Source: Platycnemis pennipes
Lineage: Eukaryota; Arthropoda; Insecta; Odonata; Platycnemididae
DNA: 64,000 nt
Assembly: GCA_933228895.1 (NCBI GenBank)
Contig: OW121851.1
Coordinates: 111,621,271 to 111,685,270 of the forward strand
Direction of reading: 5' to 3'
Below, piece after piece: positions 21,485-33,837 of this stretch. Both the position numbers and the translations under genes were made by a program. The stretch's first letter is position 1, and the number at the start of each line of letters is the position of its first letter. Below the pieces are notes generated by a model. The model ran no database searches and was not told where the DNA came from. It saw only the letters and a list, made by a program, of their open reading frames with translations.

Positions 21485-22886
21485 ACGTTCGTCGGAACAT
21501 CCTCGCCACTTATTAACCCTTCCAGCCGCTTGACTGTGCCCCCTTCTAATTTTTTTTCAATCAACTCTCTCTCCTCACTTATGGTTACCCACCTGCTCTT
21601 CCTCGTTTGATTTTCTTCTCCACGCCGTCTACTCAGAAGACAACAGTCTGCTTCCACCCTCTCTCTCTCTCTCCCTTTTCAATTCCGTATGGATGCTAGC
21701 GAGAGAACTGTCGGAAATGAAAGGTCGGCGGGCTCCATTTTCTGCACCGCAAAATCAAATCCTCCGGCAGCCTTTAGTGCGAACCTAGGTAGGAGTGCTT
21801 CCGCTCGGAGAGTGAGTCATGCCCTCGTTGAAATGAAACGATTCCCTTGTCCTTAATCCACTTCTCGTACGACTCGCTCACGTCATATTACCATTTGTCC
21901 CCCCCCCCCCCCCACACCCACCATCTCCCTCCCCCTCGTTCCACATTACATTTGCCTCATCTCTCGCATACTCTCGTCTCTTTTGTCTGTGACTCAATAA
22001 CGAGCGCGCAACGAGACGTTCCGTGACAAAGACGCATTGAACAGCGCCCGTATTCCCCTCACAACTTTTTCCCACCAGTCTTGCCCATTATAGCCGAGTC
22101 AGACTCTCTGTTCAACACTTAAAGTTTGTTGAATTTTTCATCCACGGCATGCAATTGCAGTACTTGACAACTTATCGCAGAATGACGCGTTTTGTGTCGC
22201 TTTCAAACACTCTTGTGGAGGATAGAGCTACCTCCAATTTGAAGTGTTTCATATCTCCCTTTCACATAATTCTGAAACCCCTCGGCCTATGGCGCGCTGA
22301 AACCTCGTTTACATTCGCGGTGCAATCATACTGAGTGCCAGTATGAAGTGGAATAGTGTTGGTACGAATTGAAATCGTTATATCGAACGTTCTGTTCATG
22401 TACCTGTGAGCAAATTAACTCGGCACTTTATGTAAAGAGCGAAATTTGATTGAATGTTGAGGTTGGAATTGGAGTGGGTGAGTTAAACAGGACGATTGCC
22501 AGCGAGCCCGAGATCCCAGAGATCGTTGGTTTGATTCCCTCCTTGAAAAATTGAAAGTTATGTTTCCCATAGAATTATTTAAGGTTTAGATTGTTTGATT
22601 CAAGCTAATCATTATCGTCATCTTCGAGGTTTAAGGCACTTTTCACCTTGGTATCCAGTAAATAATTATTCCAAAAGGATCCCCTGGTTTTGTTTACCAT
22701 GGTAGCTGCATATGTGGTAAATGAAATTGGCCGTGGCATTACACATGCCGTTTATAAAAAAGTATAACTTAAATTTTTTATTCCAAATGTTCCCAAATTT
22801 GTAATCAAGCCAATTTTTGCACCAGTCATCTCTTTTCACTTCTCATCTGCCTCTGATGTAGTAACTACCTTACCCTTTGCACTCGA
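21485..22886. other. unassigned; CT microsatellite and poly-C tract
   Basis: A CT run at 21660-21676 and a C tract at about 21899-21914. At 22480-22545 a tRNA-like head with B-box GGTTTGATTCC on the plus strand may be another SINE. No gene recognised. Confidence 0.45.
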
Positions 22887-23177
22887 TTTTTTTCACCCTG
22901 TATGCCAGTAGTCCACTCGGAATTTATTTTTAAATGCCCCTGGATTACACGTGTTGTGTGTCGAGTGACTCTCGACTCGCGAGTTGGCACTGCGCTACGC
23001 TGTGTCGAGTATCAGTCGACACCCGAGTTCGGATGTTTTCACCTTCTATGCCAGTAGTCCACTCTGAATATAATTATTAGAGGCCCCTTAATTTTGCCCC
23101 TGAATATCGAGTGACACTCGACAGGCGAGTTGGTAGTGAGCTATGCTGTGTCGAGTATCACTCGACACCCGAGTAGA
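22887..23177. repeat. imperfect tandem duplication, ~145-bp unit, TCGA-rich
   Basis: Two units (22887-23033 and 23034-23177) share TATGCCAGTAGTCCACTC, then GTCGAGT-type inverted motifs: GTCGAGTGACTCTCGAC, GTCGAGTATCAGTCGACAC, and in unit 2 TCGAGTGACACTCGA and TCGAGTATCACTCGA. Each unit has several short palindromes built on TCGA. Confidence 0.75.
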
Positions 23178-23652
23178 AAAGGAAAGATTGAAAGAAGATT
23201 TTTCAACGTAACTTACAGTGTTCGCGCAAATTTTGATTCTCACCACCACTTTCCAATTATCATTCGTCCATTGAAGCATGCATAGCTTTCATGAGATCAA
23301 TTTTAAGTCGTACAAATACGTTGCTCTACGCGAGAGGTTGATTTAGTTGGTGAGGGGAGAGCTCTGAGACAAACGCCGTGGTCAAAGACATATCTGGTAT
23401 AGGGACAGAGGAAGCAGTTACGTCCCTTGCGTCGCCTGCGGTTTCCCATACATATCTGGCCCAGAAAATCACTTTGCTTCGATTTAAGTGTACGTGTCTG
23501 AAAGCACCTCTCTCGGATTTGAACCCGGAACATCCGACCAGTGGACCACCGGTCTATCAAGAGACCCACCGCACCATCCCGTAGAATGCACCCAAAGATT
23601 AGGAACATGGTGATTCCTGGGGTGAAGGAGCAAACTTTTTAATGAGTAATTG
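23178..23652. other. no gene or repeat recognised
   Basis: Overlapping short frames on both strands; nothing recognisable. Confidence 0.45.
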
Positions 23653-23808
23653 GGGACCTGATTGGTGTGGTGGTTAGAGTACAGGTTTCGCATTCTGAGG
23701 ACCCGGGCTCGGGTTCTGGAATTGGCTGATTTTTTCATTGTTATGACGATGCCTACTGAAGTTCTATACGGAGAACACTTCAAGGTTAGGACTCCGTCAG
23801 TCGGATAA
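23653..23808 (+). repeat. SINE-A, 5' part
   Basis: GATTGGTGTGGTGGTTAGAG (A-box region), GGGCTCGGGTTCTGG (decayed B-box) and the body up to ACTCCGTCAGTCGG, where it stops just before a minus-strand LINE tail. Confidence 0.75.
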
Positions 23809-23814
23809 TATCTA

Positions 23815-24395
23815 CCTCTACATCTACATCTAAATCTACACGATACCCTGCAAGCCACCGCGAGGGTGTGTGGCAGGGGGTGAAGATCACCAAGCATGCA
23901 CTACCGACATGCAAACAAGCAATTATAAGGTCTCATGCAACTAGATTGTTAGTATCCATAGTATTTAAGGGATTAATACATGCAGCATGCACAACAGACT
24001 ACTCTTAAATATTTCACCTACCTATCCTTTTGCTATGCTGCCTTTTCTGTTCCCTTATATTACGGGGAAAAATGCCATTTTGAATCTATCAGTACGACTA
24101 TCTATCCCTCTGATCTTATTTATCTGGTCGAATCTAGCATAATACGTTGGTGTTATTAATATGTGCCTTCTTCAGTAACGCTCTCCGAATGAAATTTCTC
24201 TAATAGATTTAATCTGTGCCTTAACCTGCGCTCTAATAATGATTCCCGCCCTAATTCTTGTATTAATTCTGAAACACTGCTCAACCTATCGTAACACCTT
24301 TTAACGAACTTAGCTGCTCTACTCTGCACACTGGTTAGTTCTCTGATCAAACCTAATTCATTCGGATCTCATACACTGGCTGCATTCTCAAGGTT
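23815..24395 (-). mobile_element. LINE family I 3' end
   Basis: Tail (CTACAT)n, hairpin CCCTGCAAGCCACC...GTGTGTGGCAGGGGG, 3' UTR, then minus-strand RAAKFVKRCYDRLSSVSELI and ESLLERRLRHRLNLLEKF. 5'-truncated at about 24395. Confidence 0.8.
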
Positions 24396-24511
24396 AACGT
24401 TATGTATAACGTTAGACCGATGCCTCACTGGCGCCATACGTTATGAGCCGGCTAATATCGCCCCCGTATATTTCACCACCCTTAAAGGGCTCCCAATAAT
24501 ATTCCTCCCTG

Positions 24512-25105
24512 TAGGGATCGGATTGGTGTGGCGGCTGGAGTACTGGTTTCCCATCCCGAGAACCCGCGTTCCGGTAGCGGCGGATTTTTCTGCGGAAAAC
24601 CGGTCCCTACTTAAGTGCCTGGTGGAGGGCATTTCAGGTTCAGTACTCCGTCCGTGGGGATCGTGGTAGCTTAGTGGGTAGAGCGCTGAGCTACTGACCG
24701 GATGTTCAAATCCCGGGAAAGAGCCTTTCTGGACACCCCCATCTAAATTCCTCGCAATTCGATTTTCTGCGTGTCGGAACTTCGTCGGAAATCGCAGGTG
24801 GCCCAGGGAAAGGAACTGGCCCCCCTACCCTGAATGTGTGAATTCCACACGCCAGTGGCTTAGTACGGGGCGAGCTCACCTATCAAAGACAAACCTACGG
24901 GTCGAACACGACTTTTTTTTGCTCCGTCCGTCGTATGGGACGTTAAGCCGTGGTCACCCTGGTACCGTTAAGAGAAGTTTAATGCCGACACCGGGTTTCT
25001 CTCCACCCTTCCTCCATTTTCTCAAAACTCCTGCCAATACCCAATTACCCACCTATTCTAAATGGCGAAAATGACCTCAGCTGTCGGTCGCCTCCCCTGA
25101 ATAAC
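24512..25105 (+). repeat. SINE-A interrupted by SINE-B
   Basis: SINE-A runs 24512-24655 and resumes at 24922-25105. The break point carries a 10-bp direct repeat CTCCGTCCGT (24646-24655 and 24922-24931), the target-site duplication of the inserted SINE-B. Another SINE-A 3' tail piece follows at about 25106-25200. Confidence 0.85.
24656..24921 (+). repeat. SINE-B, tRNA-derived
   Basis: tRNA-like head with A-box GCTTAGTGGGTAGAGC and B-box TGTTCAAATCC (24703-24713), a body shared with 35495-35747 (CGTGTCGGAACTTCG, GGAAAGGAACTGG, GGCTTAGTACGGGG), and a T-rich 3' end. Inserted in SINE-A and therefore younger than that copy. Confidence 0.85.
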
Positions 25106-25216
25106 TAACTACCTGACTTCCTCCCTCTTCCCAATTACCCTCCTGCCTTATATGGTGCAATTGATCATATCTGTCTTTTATATCTCCCGAATGACTATAA
25201 ATACTATTACACATGT

Positions 25217-25797
25217 ATCTACATCGTCTTGGTTTACACAATACTCTGCAACCCACCATAAAAGTGTATAGCAGTGAGTGAGTAAATTCACTCCAAAAAG
25301 GGCACTACCTAGCATACTGAAACAGGATTATTAACTCTATTCTAGTATAAACATAGCAATTTCAAAAAAGATTTAAATAGCAAAGCAAGCATGCACAAAA
25401 AAGCGGTTGACTTTAAGTCCTAACACCAACATGCAATCATCTATGTTATCCTTCGATCACTCGTATTGGACATATTTACAGCTATTCATATCCCTAGTGG
25501 AACGAGAAAATGAATACATTTTTAACCTGTCTGTTCGGCTATCAGCAATCAATTTCTCTAATTTTATATCCGTAGTCCAGTCTGACATAATATTTCGGAG
25601 TTGGCAGAATGTTTATAAAGTCATTAGCGAAAACATTTTCCTGGAATTTAGCTAAGAGATTGAGTCTATATTTCAACCTACGGTCTGATAGTGATCCCAT
25701 TATAGTTCATCTAATAGAGTTCATACGCTGGCATGATTATCAAACCGTTGATTCCTTAACAAATCTTGCCAACCTTTGCTGCACACTATCCAGTTAG
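25217..25797 (-). mobile_element. LINE family III (CR1/L2-like) 3' end, decayed
   Basis: Tail ATCTACATCG, weakened hairpin (CTCTGCAACCCACC...GTGTATAGCAGTGAG) and minus-strand remnants of the same C-terminal reverse transcriptase region. More diverged than families I and II. Confidence 0.65.
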
Positions 25798-27582
25798 TTA
25801 AAATATATCTACATGACAAAATTTTTCTCTGAATTCTGTAAGTACCATTTAGAGGAGTATGAAGATATGAATTTTATTGCCGTCCGTTATGACGGAAATG
25901 ACTATACATTTACATATTATCCTGAGGGACAATGCGTGTGTTCGTGGCTGCGGATTTATAGGTGTTTATGCGAAAGATTCTTAGTAAATTATGGTCGTTT
26001 ACTGGAACCATAGTTTTGGACCAGCGGCTAAGGCGCAATTGTAATAATGTAAATGCTTTTGAGGTTTTGTAAACGATTGTGGATACGCTCTTCTGCGTTT
26101 TGTAATAATGCCAATTAACCATTTATCTGATGTGCTTTCGATAAACAAGATTGTAAGCAGCAGCTACGTTAACATAGCATTTACATCATCTGATGGATAT
26201 CGTTAACCAAGCATCGTGAAACCGAAACCTCAAAGAATTTATAACTTTTGGCGCAGTACTGATTATGATTCGGTGAAATAGAATTATTGAGGAAAACTAT
26301 TTTTAATAATCCGGCTTTATTGAAAGATGTCACGTTCGCTAGGATGAAAAAAATTTTCTCCTCCGATCAAACTCTGGAATTGGGTCGGGCAAAGCCCTGT
26401 GGGTAGCTTCATAGCTTATAAAGTGTCCAACAAAATAAAAAGGAAGTATCAGGCGATTCTACTGTAATCAGCGTACGACTCAGTATTAATTGAATATTTC
26501 TCCATCGTTCCTGTCATTCCGGCGCGGAAATTATTTATTCCATCTATCAACGACGCTTTAATTTCTGGAACTGATAGACTCGGCTCTTTAATCCCTTAAA
26601 ATTAATATTTCCAAATTATCTCCAAGCGCATGCATGAACTAAATTCTGAAATCACTTACGATGTCGGAAGGTGAATTCAGCGATTAAAAAAATTCAATCA
26701 CGACGAAGGTACGTATCTGTTTTAAAAATATTTGCAATTACCGAATGTTTGACTTTCGAACACGGAGCCATTTTCGTTGAATATTCCTATATTTTCTCTG
26801 TAAATCAGGAGTATATGTTAGTTTTGCTAATGATTTGCTTATTTTCAGCATAGATTTCCTTAAATATCCTCTCTCACCTTCTGTTAGTAAGTTTCTTTTT
26901 CCTTTCGATAGAATTATTTTTCCTCTTTTCCTCGCACGTGCCTCTTCAGTAGAAGCGTTTCATTCACAGAAACGAAAGATGAAGTCAAGAGTTAAATTAG
27001 GTTTAGGTAAATAAGAAGCCTAAATTGAACAAAAAGAATACTGAAAACTCATACGAAGACGGCTGTTCAACACAGAAGCAGTACTACATGTAAAGCGTAT
27101 CATAACAAGCTGTATTGACATATACATTTATATATTATCTACAAAATACCGATTATCCCAAACAGCGTCAATAATCTTAGCCGTCGGTCATAACTCATAG
27201 AGATTGGATTTGGAATCTTTACTGGAGCGCAGTTAAAAGAAAAGACTATATATCTCGCAGATAGGTATCGCGGACAAGTTTCCTGGGGAAAAATATGTTG
27301 GAACATGAATATATTTTCCTATTTTTGCATGCCTACTTGAGACTGCACTTCTTTTTCGTGATTATCTAGATTATGTCAAACGTTTATGTAGCTACATGCT
27401 GTGGCCATGTGTGTGTAAATATTATTCCATTTAATTCCATTTAACATATAATTGAAATTTAGCCGCTGAACCATTATTTTAGTAACTAAAACAAATTTTG
27501 AATTCTCGATATCAACGAGAATTTGACTTGCAGCGTGTTGTTAAGATGTAGGTTCAGCTATAAACATAAAAATATACCTCTG
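25798..27582. other. no gene or repeat recognised
   Basis: About 1.8 kb of AT-rich sequence without recognisable coding or repeat content. Confidence 0.5.
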
Positions 27583-27645
27583 CTATGGTGTGTGGCAGGG
27601 GGTGACTTCACACCAGACATGCACGGCTGTTACGTAACAATTTCA
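27583..27645 (-). mobile_element. LINE 3' tail fragment
   Basis: Only the hairpin half GGTGTGTGGCAGGGGGTGA and adjoining CACACCAGACATGCAC remain. Confidence 0.6.
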
Positions 27646-27849
27646 CCGTGAATAACCTGTCTAAACAGTTCTGCTGCTGAAGTAAATAGAATTCACCCAG
27701 GGAACGAACAGTTTCAAGAGAACCACAGCTCCTAAATTAAAATGCCATTTATGGGAGGAGGCTACTGCAAGTTTTTTCTCAGCAATCATTAGAAATGTTT
27801 TCATATTACGAGTGATAGACGTTCTGGTGGTCTCAACATGAAGCAAGCT

Positions 27850-27930
27850 TTCGGCGATTAATGGCCTGTGCAGGCAACGTGCCGGCATGATAAATCATAG
27901 TGTCCGGGTTCGATTCCCGATTTAAAATCG
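27850..27930 (+). repeat. tRNA-like SINE head
   Basis: B-box GGGTTCGATTCCC with a preceding tRNA-like stretch; no complete cloverleaf. Confidence 0.4.
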
Positions 27931-28037
27931 GGTGTGATGTTTGCCTTAATATTAGTTTATATATTGCGATTAGGTTTTACCGCGCAATTGGAACATCTTC
28001 AGACATTATTCTTCTACGAATGATGGGTCATAGGTTT

Positions 28038-28574
28038 AATGGGGTGGTTCACCATATTTTTTTATTGCCGAATCTGATAGAGTTTGTAAAATAAAAGGAC
28101 CCGTATTTTTCCGTTTTCTGATCCGACAATTATTTCCCGAATTATAAGCGGCGAAAAACGGATGTTTTTAACCCTTTCGGAAAAGTGGGTGTGGTGCAAC
28201 CTCTGACGTATATTGACTGCGTCCAATCACAACTGAGCCCGCGAAGTTACTTCGCCTTATCGCAAAGGGGGGGACACAGCTGACTCGGCCAATGGGAACG
28301 ATTTCGACAGCATGTGTGCGAGCAGACCTTCCGAGAACCCCCCTCCACTCCCTTCCCCTCCCCTGAAAGCAGTCAAGGACGGGAGGAAAATGACGTCAAT
28401 GTTATCACAGCAGCATTTTCGGTGGGCGTCACCATTTAGTTATTTTAATTTTTGATTTATGAGAGAATGGTTGTGGTTAGAAGATTAATTTTTTCACTAA
28501 AATTCGTTTTTCGTTTCCATCTAACGATTTCGTGTACAAAATTGCTATTTCGGTTCCGAGTAATCGCCCCCATT
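28038..28574. mobile_element. R2: terminal-inverted repeat element, copy 1
   Basis: About 537 bp shared with 33313-33837 and 44701-45232, all in the same orientation. Ends AATGGGGTGGTTCACC and (reverse complement) AATGGGGGCGATTACTC form imperfect inverted repeats. Inside: CCAAT at about 28223 and 28289, TGACGTCA-type motif at about 28390. Non-coding. No clear target-site duplication, so the superfamily is open. Confidence 0.75.
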
Positions 28575-29262
28575 GTTACGGGGGTAAAACTCTTGGAATA
28601 GGAACACGGCGTTTCTCCCCATCCTCATTCTATGACGCTGGAACATGGAAAGAGGCGGTTGAAAGGGAGAATGATGAAGAAAGAGAGAGAGGAGGGCTAG
28701 AAGGAAGGAATGAGGAGAGGACACGTACTGCGCCTTGCAAAGAGGGTGAAGTGGTTTTAGGATGTCGGGTAAGCTGCGCTAACGACGTTAAACGGGGGTG
28801 GGACGATACTAGCGGATGCTGCATTAAACGCCGCGTACGTGCCAGACGACTGAAGAGGAAGGGGTACCTCTAGGAGCGGGAGGAGTATAAGTTTTGGGAC
28901 GCAGAACGGAAGAGAGAACGAGAAAGACGGGATCGGTGTGGAGCCGTCTCCGTTGGAGACTGAGCTAAGAGGGAGTCTTGAGGTTTGCGCTCGGCTGCGT
29001 CGCTCTTTTGTTTCCTCCTTCGTTCCCGGAAAAAAAGAGAGCTCATTGTTGAGAATTGCTGCCACTTGACCGAGCAAGTGGTTAAGCTCAGGCCCGTCTA
29101 CTCCAGTTGATGTCCCGTGTGGATTATGGTAAGCATCGCTTTTTGCTATAGGATACTGACTCGGCTGAGTTAGCGTAGAACAGACATAGACAAGGTACCG
29201 CTTGAAGGTCAATGAAAAGAAAACGAAGTTAGATGGTGTGCAGCAGAACAGTCCAAGACTGG
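28575..29262. other. unassigned GC-richer, purine-rich stretch
   Basis: 28640-28740 is strongly GA-rich on the plus strand. The 170-codon minus-strand frame at 28757-29269 is Ser/Pro-rich with no recognisable domain and shares its DNA with other open frames; I do not call it a gene. Confidence 0.45.
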
Positions 29263-29263
29263 T

Positions 29264-29820
29264 TTTCAATTATCATCATCCTCGGTCAACAATCCTAGAA
29301 TTGTTTTGACGCAGCCCTCCACTCGATTCTTCTATCGGCCAACCTGTTCATAGCAACGTAATTCCTCTCTTTCACATCCTTCGAGACCTGTTGGAGACAT
29401 TGTCCTCATCGTGTCTCATGTCATGAGACATATATCTCATACGATTCCTGCCTTTTCCATTCTTCCCGTTCACTTTTCCCGCGAGATATTGTCTTCATTA
29501 GACCATCGTGTCTTAAGATGTGGCCTATTAGGTTGTCCCTTCTCCTTTTCAAGGTTTTCAGTAGACATCTCCTCTCCCACTCTTCTTAAGACTTCTCCGT
29601 TTGTCACTCGATCGATCCATTTTATCTGCATCATTCTTCGGTAGCACCACATTTCGAATGTTTCCAGCCTTGACTCCTCTGTTGCTGTTACCGTCCATGC
29701 TTCGCTGCCATATGGTAGACTACTCCAGATGTATGTTCTGATGTAATGTTTCCTCATTTCCACGCTTGTATTTGCAGCTGTAAGCAGAATCTTCTTCTGG
29801 TAAAATGCCCATGTTTTCAA
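29264..29820 (-). mobile_element. RTE-like LINE family 1, 3' end
   Basis: Tail with TCATCATC next to GGTCAACAATCC, then minus-strand frame FYQKKILLTAANTSVEMRK, SLPYGSEAWTVTATEES, FEMWCYRRMMQIKWIDRVTN and GEVLRRVGEE, then frameshifts. 5'-truncated. Confidence 0.75.
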
Positions 29821-29851
29821 CTAAGTGTAAAAAATATGAGAGAGGTAAAAG

Positions 29852-30026
29852 CAGGGGCGGGTCCAGGGAGCAATTTGGGGGGGGGGGGAATATTTAAATT
29901 TTATAAATTTTTGGTTACGTAAGATATTAAGAACATGAAAATAAAATTCACCCACACAGGCCTACTCAACTGATCTGTTGGGGTAAATTTCCCCCCTAAC
30001 CCCCCCCACCCGTTGATCCGCCACGG
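29852..30026. mobile_element. hAT-like MITE, ~175 bp
   Basis: Ends CAGGGGCGGGTC and (reverse complement) CCGTGGCGGATC with G tracts just inside. Flanking 8-mers GGTAAAAG and GGTAAACA match at 6 of 8 positions. Confidence 0.65.
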
Positions 30027-30955
30027 GGTAAACACTTGTCACCTGGGAAGTAGCTTAGTCAGTGAAAAATGAAGCAAGAAAGAATGATAATATAAGAGTC
30101 TAGGGGTTCTGAGGAAAAAGAAGGCACTCCAGTGCAATAAGAGTGTATTCTACAAAGGCAAGAATTTACGCACAAAAAATATAAGCTTGGAAATAAGTAA
30201 GCACTTTATTGAAACGGAAAGTGGAGCATTTTCCCTAATGGCAGTGAAGTAAAATTAACGACAGCTACATAAAAGACATGACTGGAAACATTTGAATTTA
30301 AAATGTTGTAGAATAATAGTGGAAATAAAATAGACAGACGGGAAAATTATAAACTTAGAAGTTCTTAGAAGAGTGTGACATAAGAGATAATTGATGAATA
30401 GTTTAAAATAAAGGCGCGATAACCTTATTGACAACTTCTTGATACATAATGACCTGATGGAGACAGTAATTGGGAAATAAATAAATGGGATGAATTGAAA
30501 AGTCAAGTTCCGGTGAGCTATGGAGCAAGTGGTGAAGGATGCGAAAGAGAAGAATTGTTTTTCAATGAAGAATAATAAATACGTAGAGAGTAATGGATAA
30601 TTGAACTGTTAATTGCCACTACGATATTTACGTAAATATTGTGAATTTTAATAACCTGATAATAGAGGAGAAAGCTTTGAAGAAATTTCCCCCATTGTAC
30701 CTACTCTTTTATGGAAAAAGGTAGAGCAATAGAGTTGTGAGCTACTTCAAACCAGTCTTAGAATCGATGATGCTAATAATACTGTCGTCTCTCTTTGGAG
30801 CAGTATTTAGGCTTCGAAGTCCCTTCCTTGTAAATACAGATCGCAGGAATTAAAAAAAATAATAATATTAAAATAGTTAATTTCCAAAATGTACGCCTCT
30901 CCAAGTCAGTAGCACGAATACGGTACAAAACGTATGACTTATGTTTTGAAGGCTT
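30027..30955. other. no gene or repeat recognised
   Basis: AT-rich; nothing recognised. Confidence 0.5.
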
Positions 30956-30959
30956 TATT

Positions 30960-31157
30960 AAAGATGTGGAAAAAACAGCAGAAATAATTTATAATCTCTT
31001 TGGATTATTATCAGATTGTAGATTAAAATACCGGTTAAATCTCTGGCAGAAATTTAAAATGAACAAGCTCTCTGGAGATAATACAAGTAGGTGTATTGAA
31101 AATAAGATTGTACATACTATAATAGATGACAGCATAAAATTAAAATTGGAGAGATAG
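30960..31157 (+). mobile_element. LINE reverse transcriptase C-terminal fragment
   Basis: LLSDCRLKYRLNLWQKFKMN parallels LSERRLKCRLNLLEKFQSD of family I. A separate minus-oriented hairpin piece (GTGTGTATGGCAGGGGGTGA) lies at about 31413-31460. Confidence 0.6.
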
Positions 31158-31281
31158 ATGTTAAGGCGGAGGGGTACGAAAATTTATTTTTTCAACGGGA
31201 TAGTTATAGATTATAGGAAAAGTAAACAGAGAATATGGAATTAGGTTTGTAGATTTTGATGCGGCATTTAGAATGCAGTTT

Positions 31282-31352
31282 TTTAAAACACGTTTTTTAA
31301 AAACACGTTTTTTTTTTAAAACACGTTTTTTTTTAAACACGTTTTTTTTAAA
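31282..31352. repeat. short tandem array of AAAACACGTTTT units
   Basis: Four to five irregular units with A-tract, CACG or ACG, T-tract. Each unit is nearly self-complementary. Confidence 0.8.
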
Positions 31353-31460
31353 ACTCACGGCAGAAAAACACCGAATGATAACCTATAATTTTTATTGCTT
31401 GGTATTTTGAAAGCCAACTTGGGTGTGTATGGCAGGGGGTGAATTGCTCCCAAGCTTTCA

Positions 31461-33312
31461 CAACGTATGTGCACTAAGTTTTACTTATACTACCTACCTA
31501 TGAGATATTTCTATGAATATAATGCTGGACTCACGCTACAGTATCTACTTTTCATCGAATATGCAAAAAAAAACATTTAAGAACCAATTCAAACATTTAT
31601 CATTCGTATATGCTTGAATTTTATTAAATCAACCATCTAATTTCTTCTATGCTTGCTTTTTTTAATCCATATTAAACTAATGCATTCAATTTCATGCTCG
31701 GGTAAATGTATTTTATGAAGGCATCATGATGAGAGAGACGCTTTTAAGGAATAGCGAATATTCTAATCTACTTGTGCGGTGAATTTCTCTTGTCTTACCT
31801 TGTGGTCATTTCTACTGATATAGTGTGGTTCCCTCAAAATTAATTTGGTGTCGGTGGTGATTTCGTCGCCCCTATACATACGAAAAAATCCTTAGTATAG
31901 CTTGCTGTCTTCGTGTTCGCAGGGTCTCCCATCTCATTGTCTCTAGCAATGAAGTTGCACCCATCATTCATAATTAATAATACTGTAAGAAAATAAGGCC
32001 AGAACGTTTCTTTTCTTGAATTGACTAGTCGTCACCGCGACAAGTGTGATGAAACACTCCTACTTCCCTTTCGTCCTCCTCTTCGTAATGGCTTGAACGT
32101 TCCGTTCTTATAAACCTATTTTCTTATTAGATAAACGTACCTTCCTTCATTCAATTTAAAATGTTCTTTCTCCTCCTTCCCGCTCTTCCCCACTTTCCTA
32201 ATGTTTTTCCTTCCCAAGCGCCCATCACGTGGCATGGGTCAATCCAGCCTACGGACCGGACCATATATTTTCCCTCGCCCGCACCGGGGAAACTTTCTTC
32301 TGCACGAGGGGTCATCCTGGGAGAGAAACGTGAAAAAGAAAAGAATTGGCTTAAAGGAGAAGGACGCCATCTTCTCCCGAGAAAAGAAATTCAAGGAACG
32401 ATCTCTACCTTACCGGTCAATTGGAAGGGTCAGGGAGGGGAGTAGGTATGTGAGGGTGGAACGAAAGGTTGGGGAAAGGAAATATGGATGATAGGAAGAA
32501 GAGAGAGACGAAAGGGTTGGGAAAGAATGAAGTTTATTTTAATGCTTTGGTTGGAAACCCTTAAAATCATTATCTTGACTTGCACTTAACTGATAAACGC
32601 TTGATGTATTGGAAGTAAAACGTATTTAAGCAAACTGCACCTGCTTTTTCCACAGTTTAAATTATGTGGAATAGCGTCGGTGTTTCTTGATTGAATCAAA
32701 AGTCATATTAAATTTTAACCTAAAAAGTACACGCGAAGGGGTAATTTGATCCGTCAATATAATTAAATTTCACCACATCTCGCCAGATACCTCCTGCCAC
32801 CCACCCACGCGGTGGCTTTTTAGATAGTCAATTTCTATAGATGTAACTCCTTATTTGTCTAAGTTTTCTTGCGGTGGGTTTTTCCGTGATGACATCAGCC
32901 AAAGTCTTCACGTTTTTCCAATAATTGTACATATTTTTTACATTTATCATTGATATATTCATTTAAGTCTAATTGATATTCTATTTTCTTACTGTAGTTT
33001 CATATAATTTTTCAAGTATATATAACAGTGCTAACTATGCATACCATTTTGTTTTACTGGCGAGGGGTTAGATGGAAGAAGTCAGTCTCAATATTGCCAT
33101 AATAAATATATTTATCTACTGACTATAGCTTAGTCACAAAATATTACGGAAACAAATCATTTAAGCAAAAACTACATGTAAATTGATATTTTTATGTAAC
33201 TAAACACATCACTTATTGTTGAAACAGGTATTTATACCATGTATGCACTCAAAATTACGCCCATCACTCCCGGTTCTTAATTTGCTTGGCAATGAATTCC
33301 ATCAAACGCTGT
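31461..33312. other. mostly unassigned; one LINE tail fragment
   Basis: At 32785-32845 (plus) CCTCCTGCCACCCACCCACG and GCGGTGGCTT are a decayed LINE hairpin. Overlapping frames at 32161-32491 over purine-rich sequence are not convincing. Confidence 0.5.
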
Positions 33313-33837
33313 AATGGGGTCGTTTACCATGTATTGTGATTGCCGAGTCTGATGGAATTGGTAAAATAAAAATTATCCGTTTTTTGATCCGTCAATTATT
33401 TCTCGAGTAATAAACGGCGAAAAACTGATGTTTTTAACCGTTTCGGAAAAGTGGGCGTGGTGCAACCTCTGACGTAATCGACTTCGTCCAATCACAACTG
33501 TGCCCGCGAAGCTACTTCGCCTTATCGCCAAGGGGGGTGGGGGGGGGGACACAGCTGCCTCTGCCAATAGGAGCAATTGCGACAACATCTGCGCGAGCGA
33601 ACCTTCCGAGAACCCCCCTCCACTCCCTTCCCCTAAAAGCAGTCAAGGACGGAAGGAAAATGACGTCAATGATATCAAAGCAGTTTCCTCGGTGGGCGTC
33701 ACCTTTAGCTTATTTTGATTTTTGGGTAAATGGTTGTGGTTAGAAGATTAATTTTTCCACTAAAATTCGTTTTTCGTTTCCATCTAACGATTTCGTGTAC
33801 AAAATTGCGATTTCGGTTCCGAGTAAACGCCCTCATT
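33313..33837. mobile_element. R2 element, copy 2
   Basis: 525 bp. Ends AATGGGGTCGTTTACC and (reverse complement) AATGAGGGCGTTTACTC. CCAAT at about 33488 and 33563; TGACGTAA at about 33470 and ATGACGTCAATG at about 33660. Confidence 0.78.

Noticed and set aside
24656..24730. Possible functional tRNA genes at this and other tRNA-like heads
   Set aside because: A and B boxes are present but cloverleaf pairing is incomplete and the sequences continue into SINE bodies.
28757..29269. 170-codon minus-strand frame
   Set aside because: Biased Ser/Pro composition, no domain, partly antisense to another open frame.
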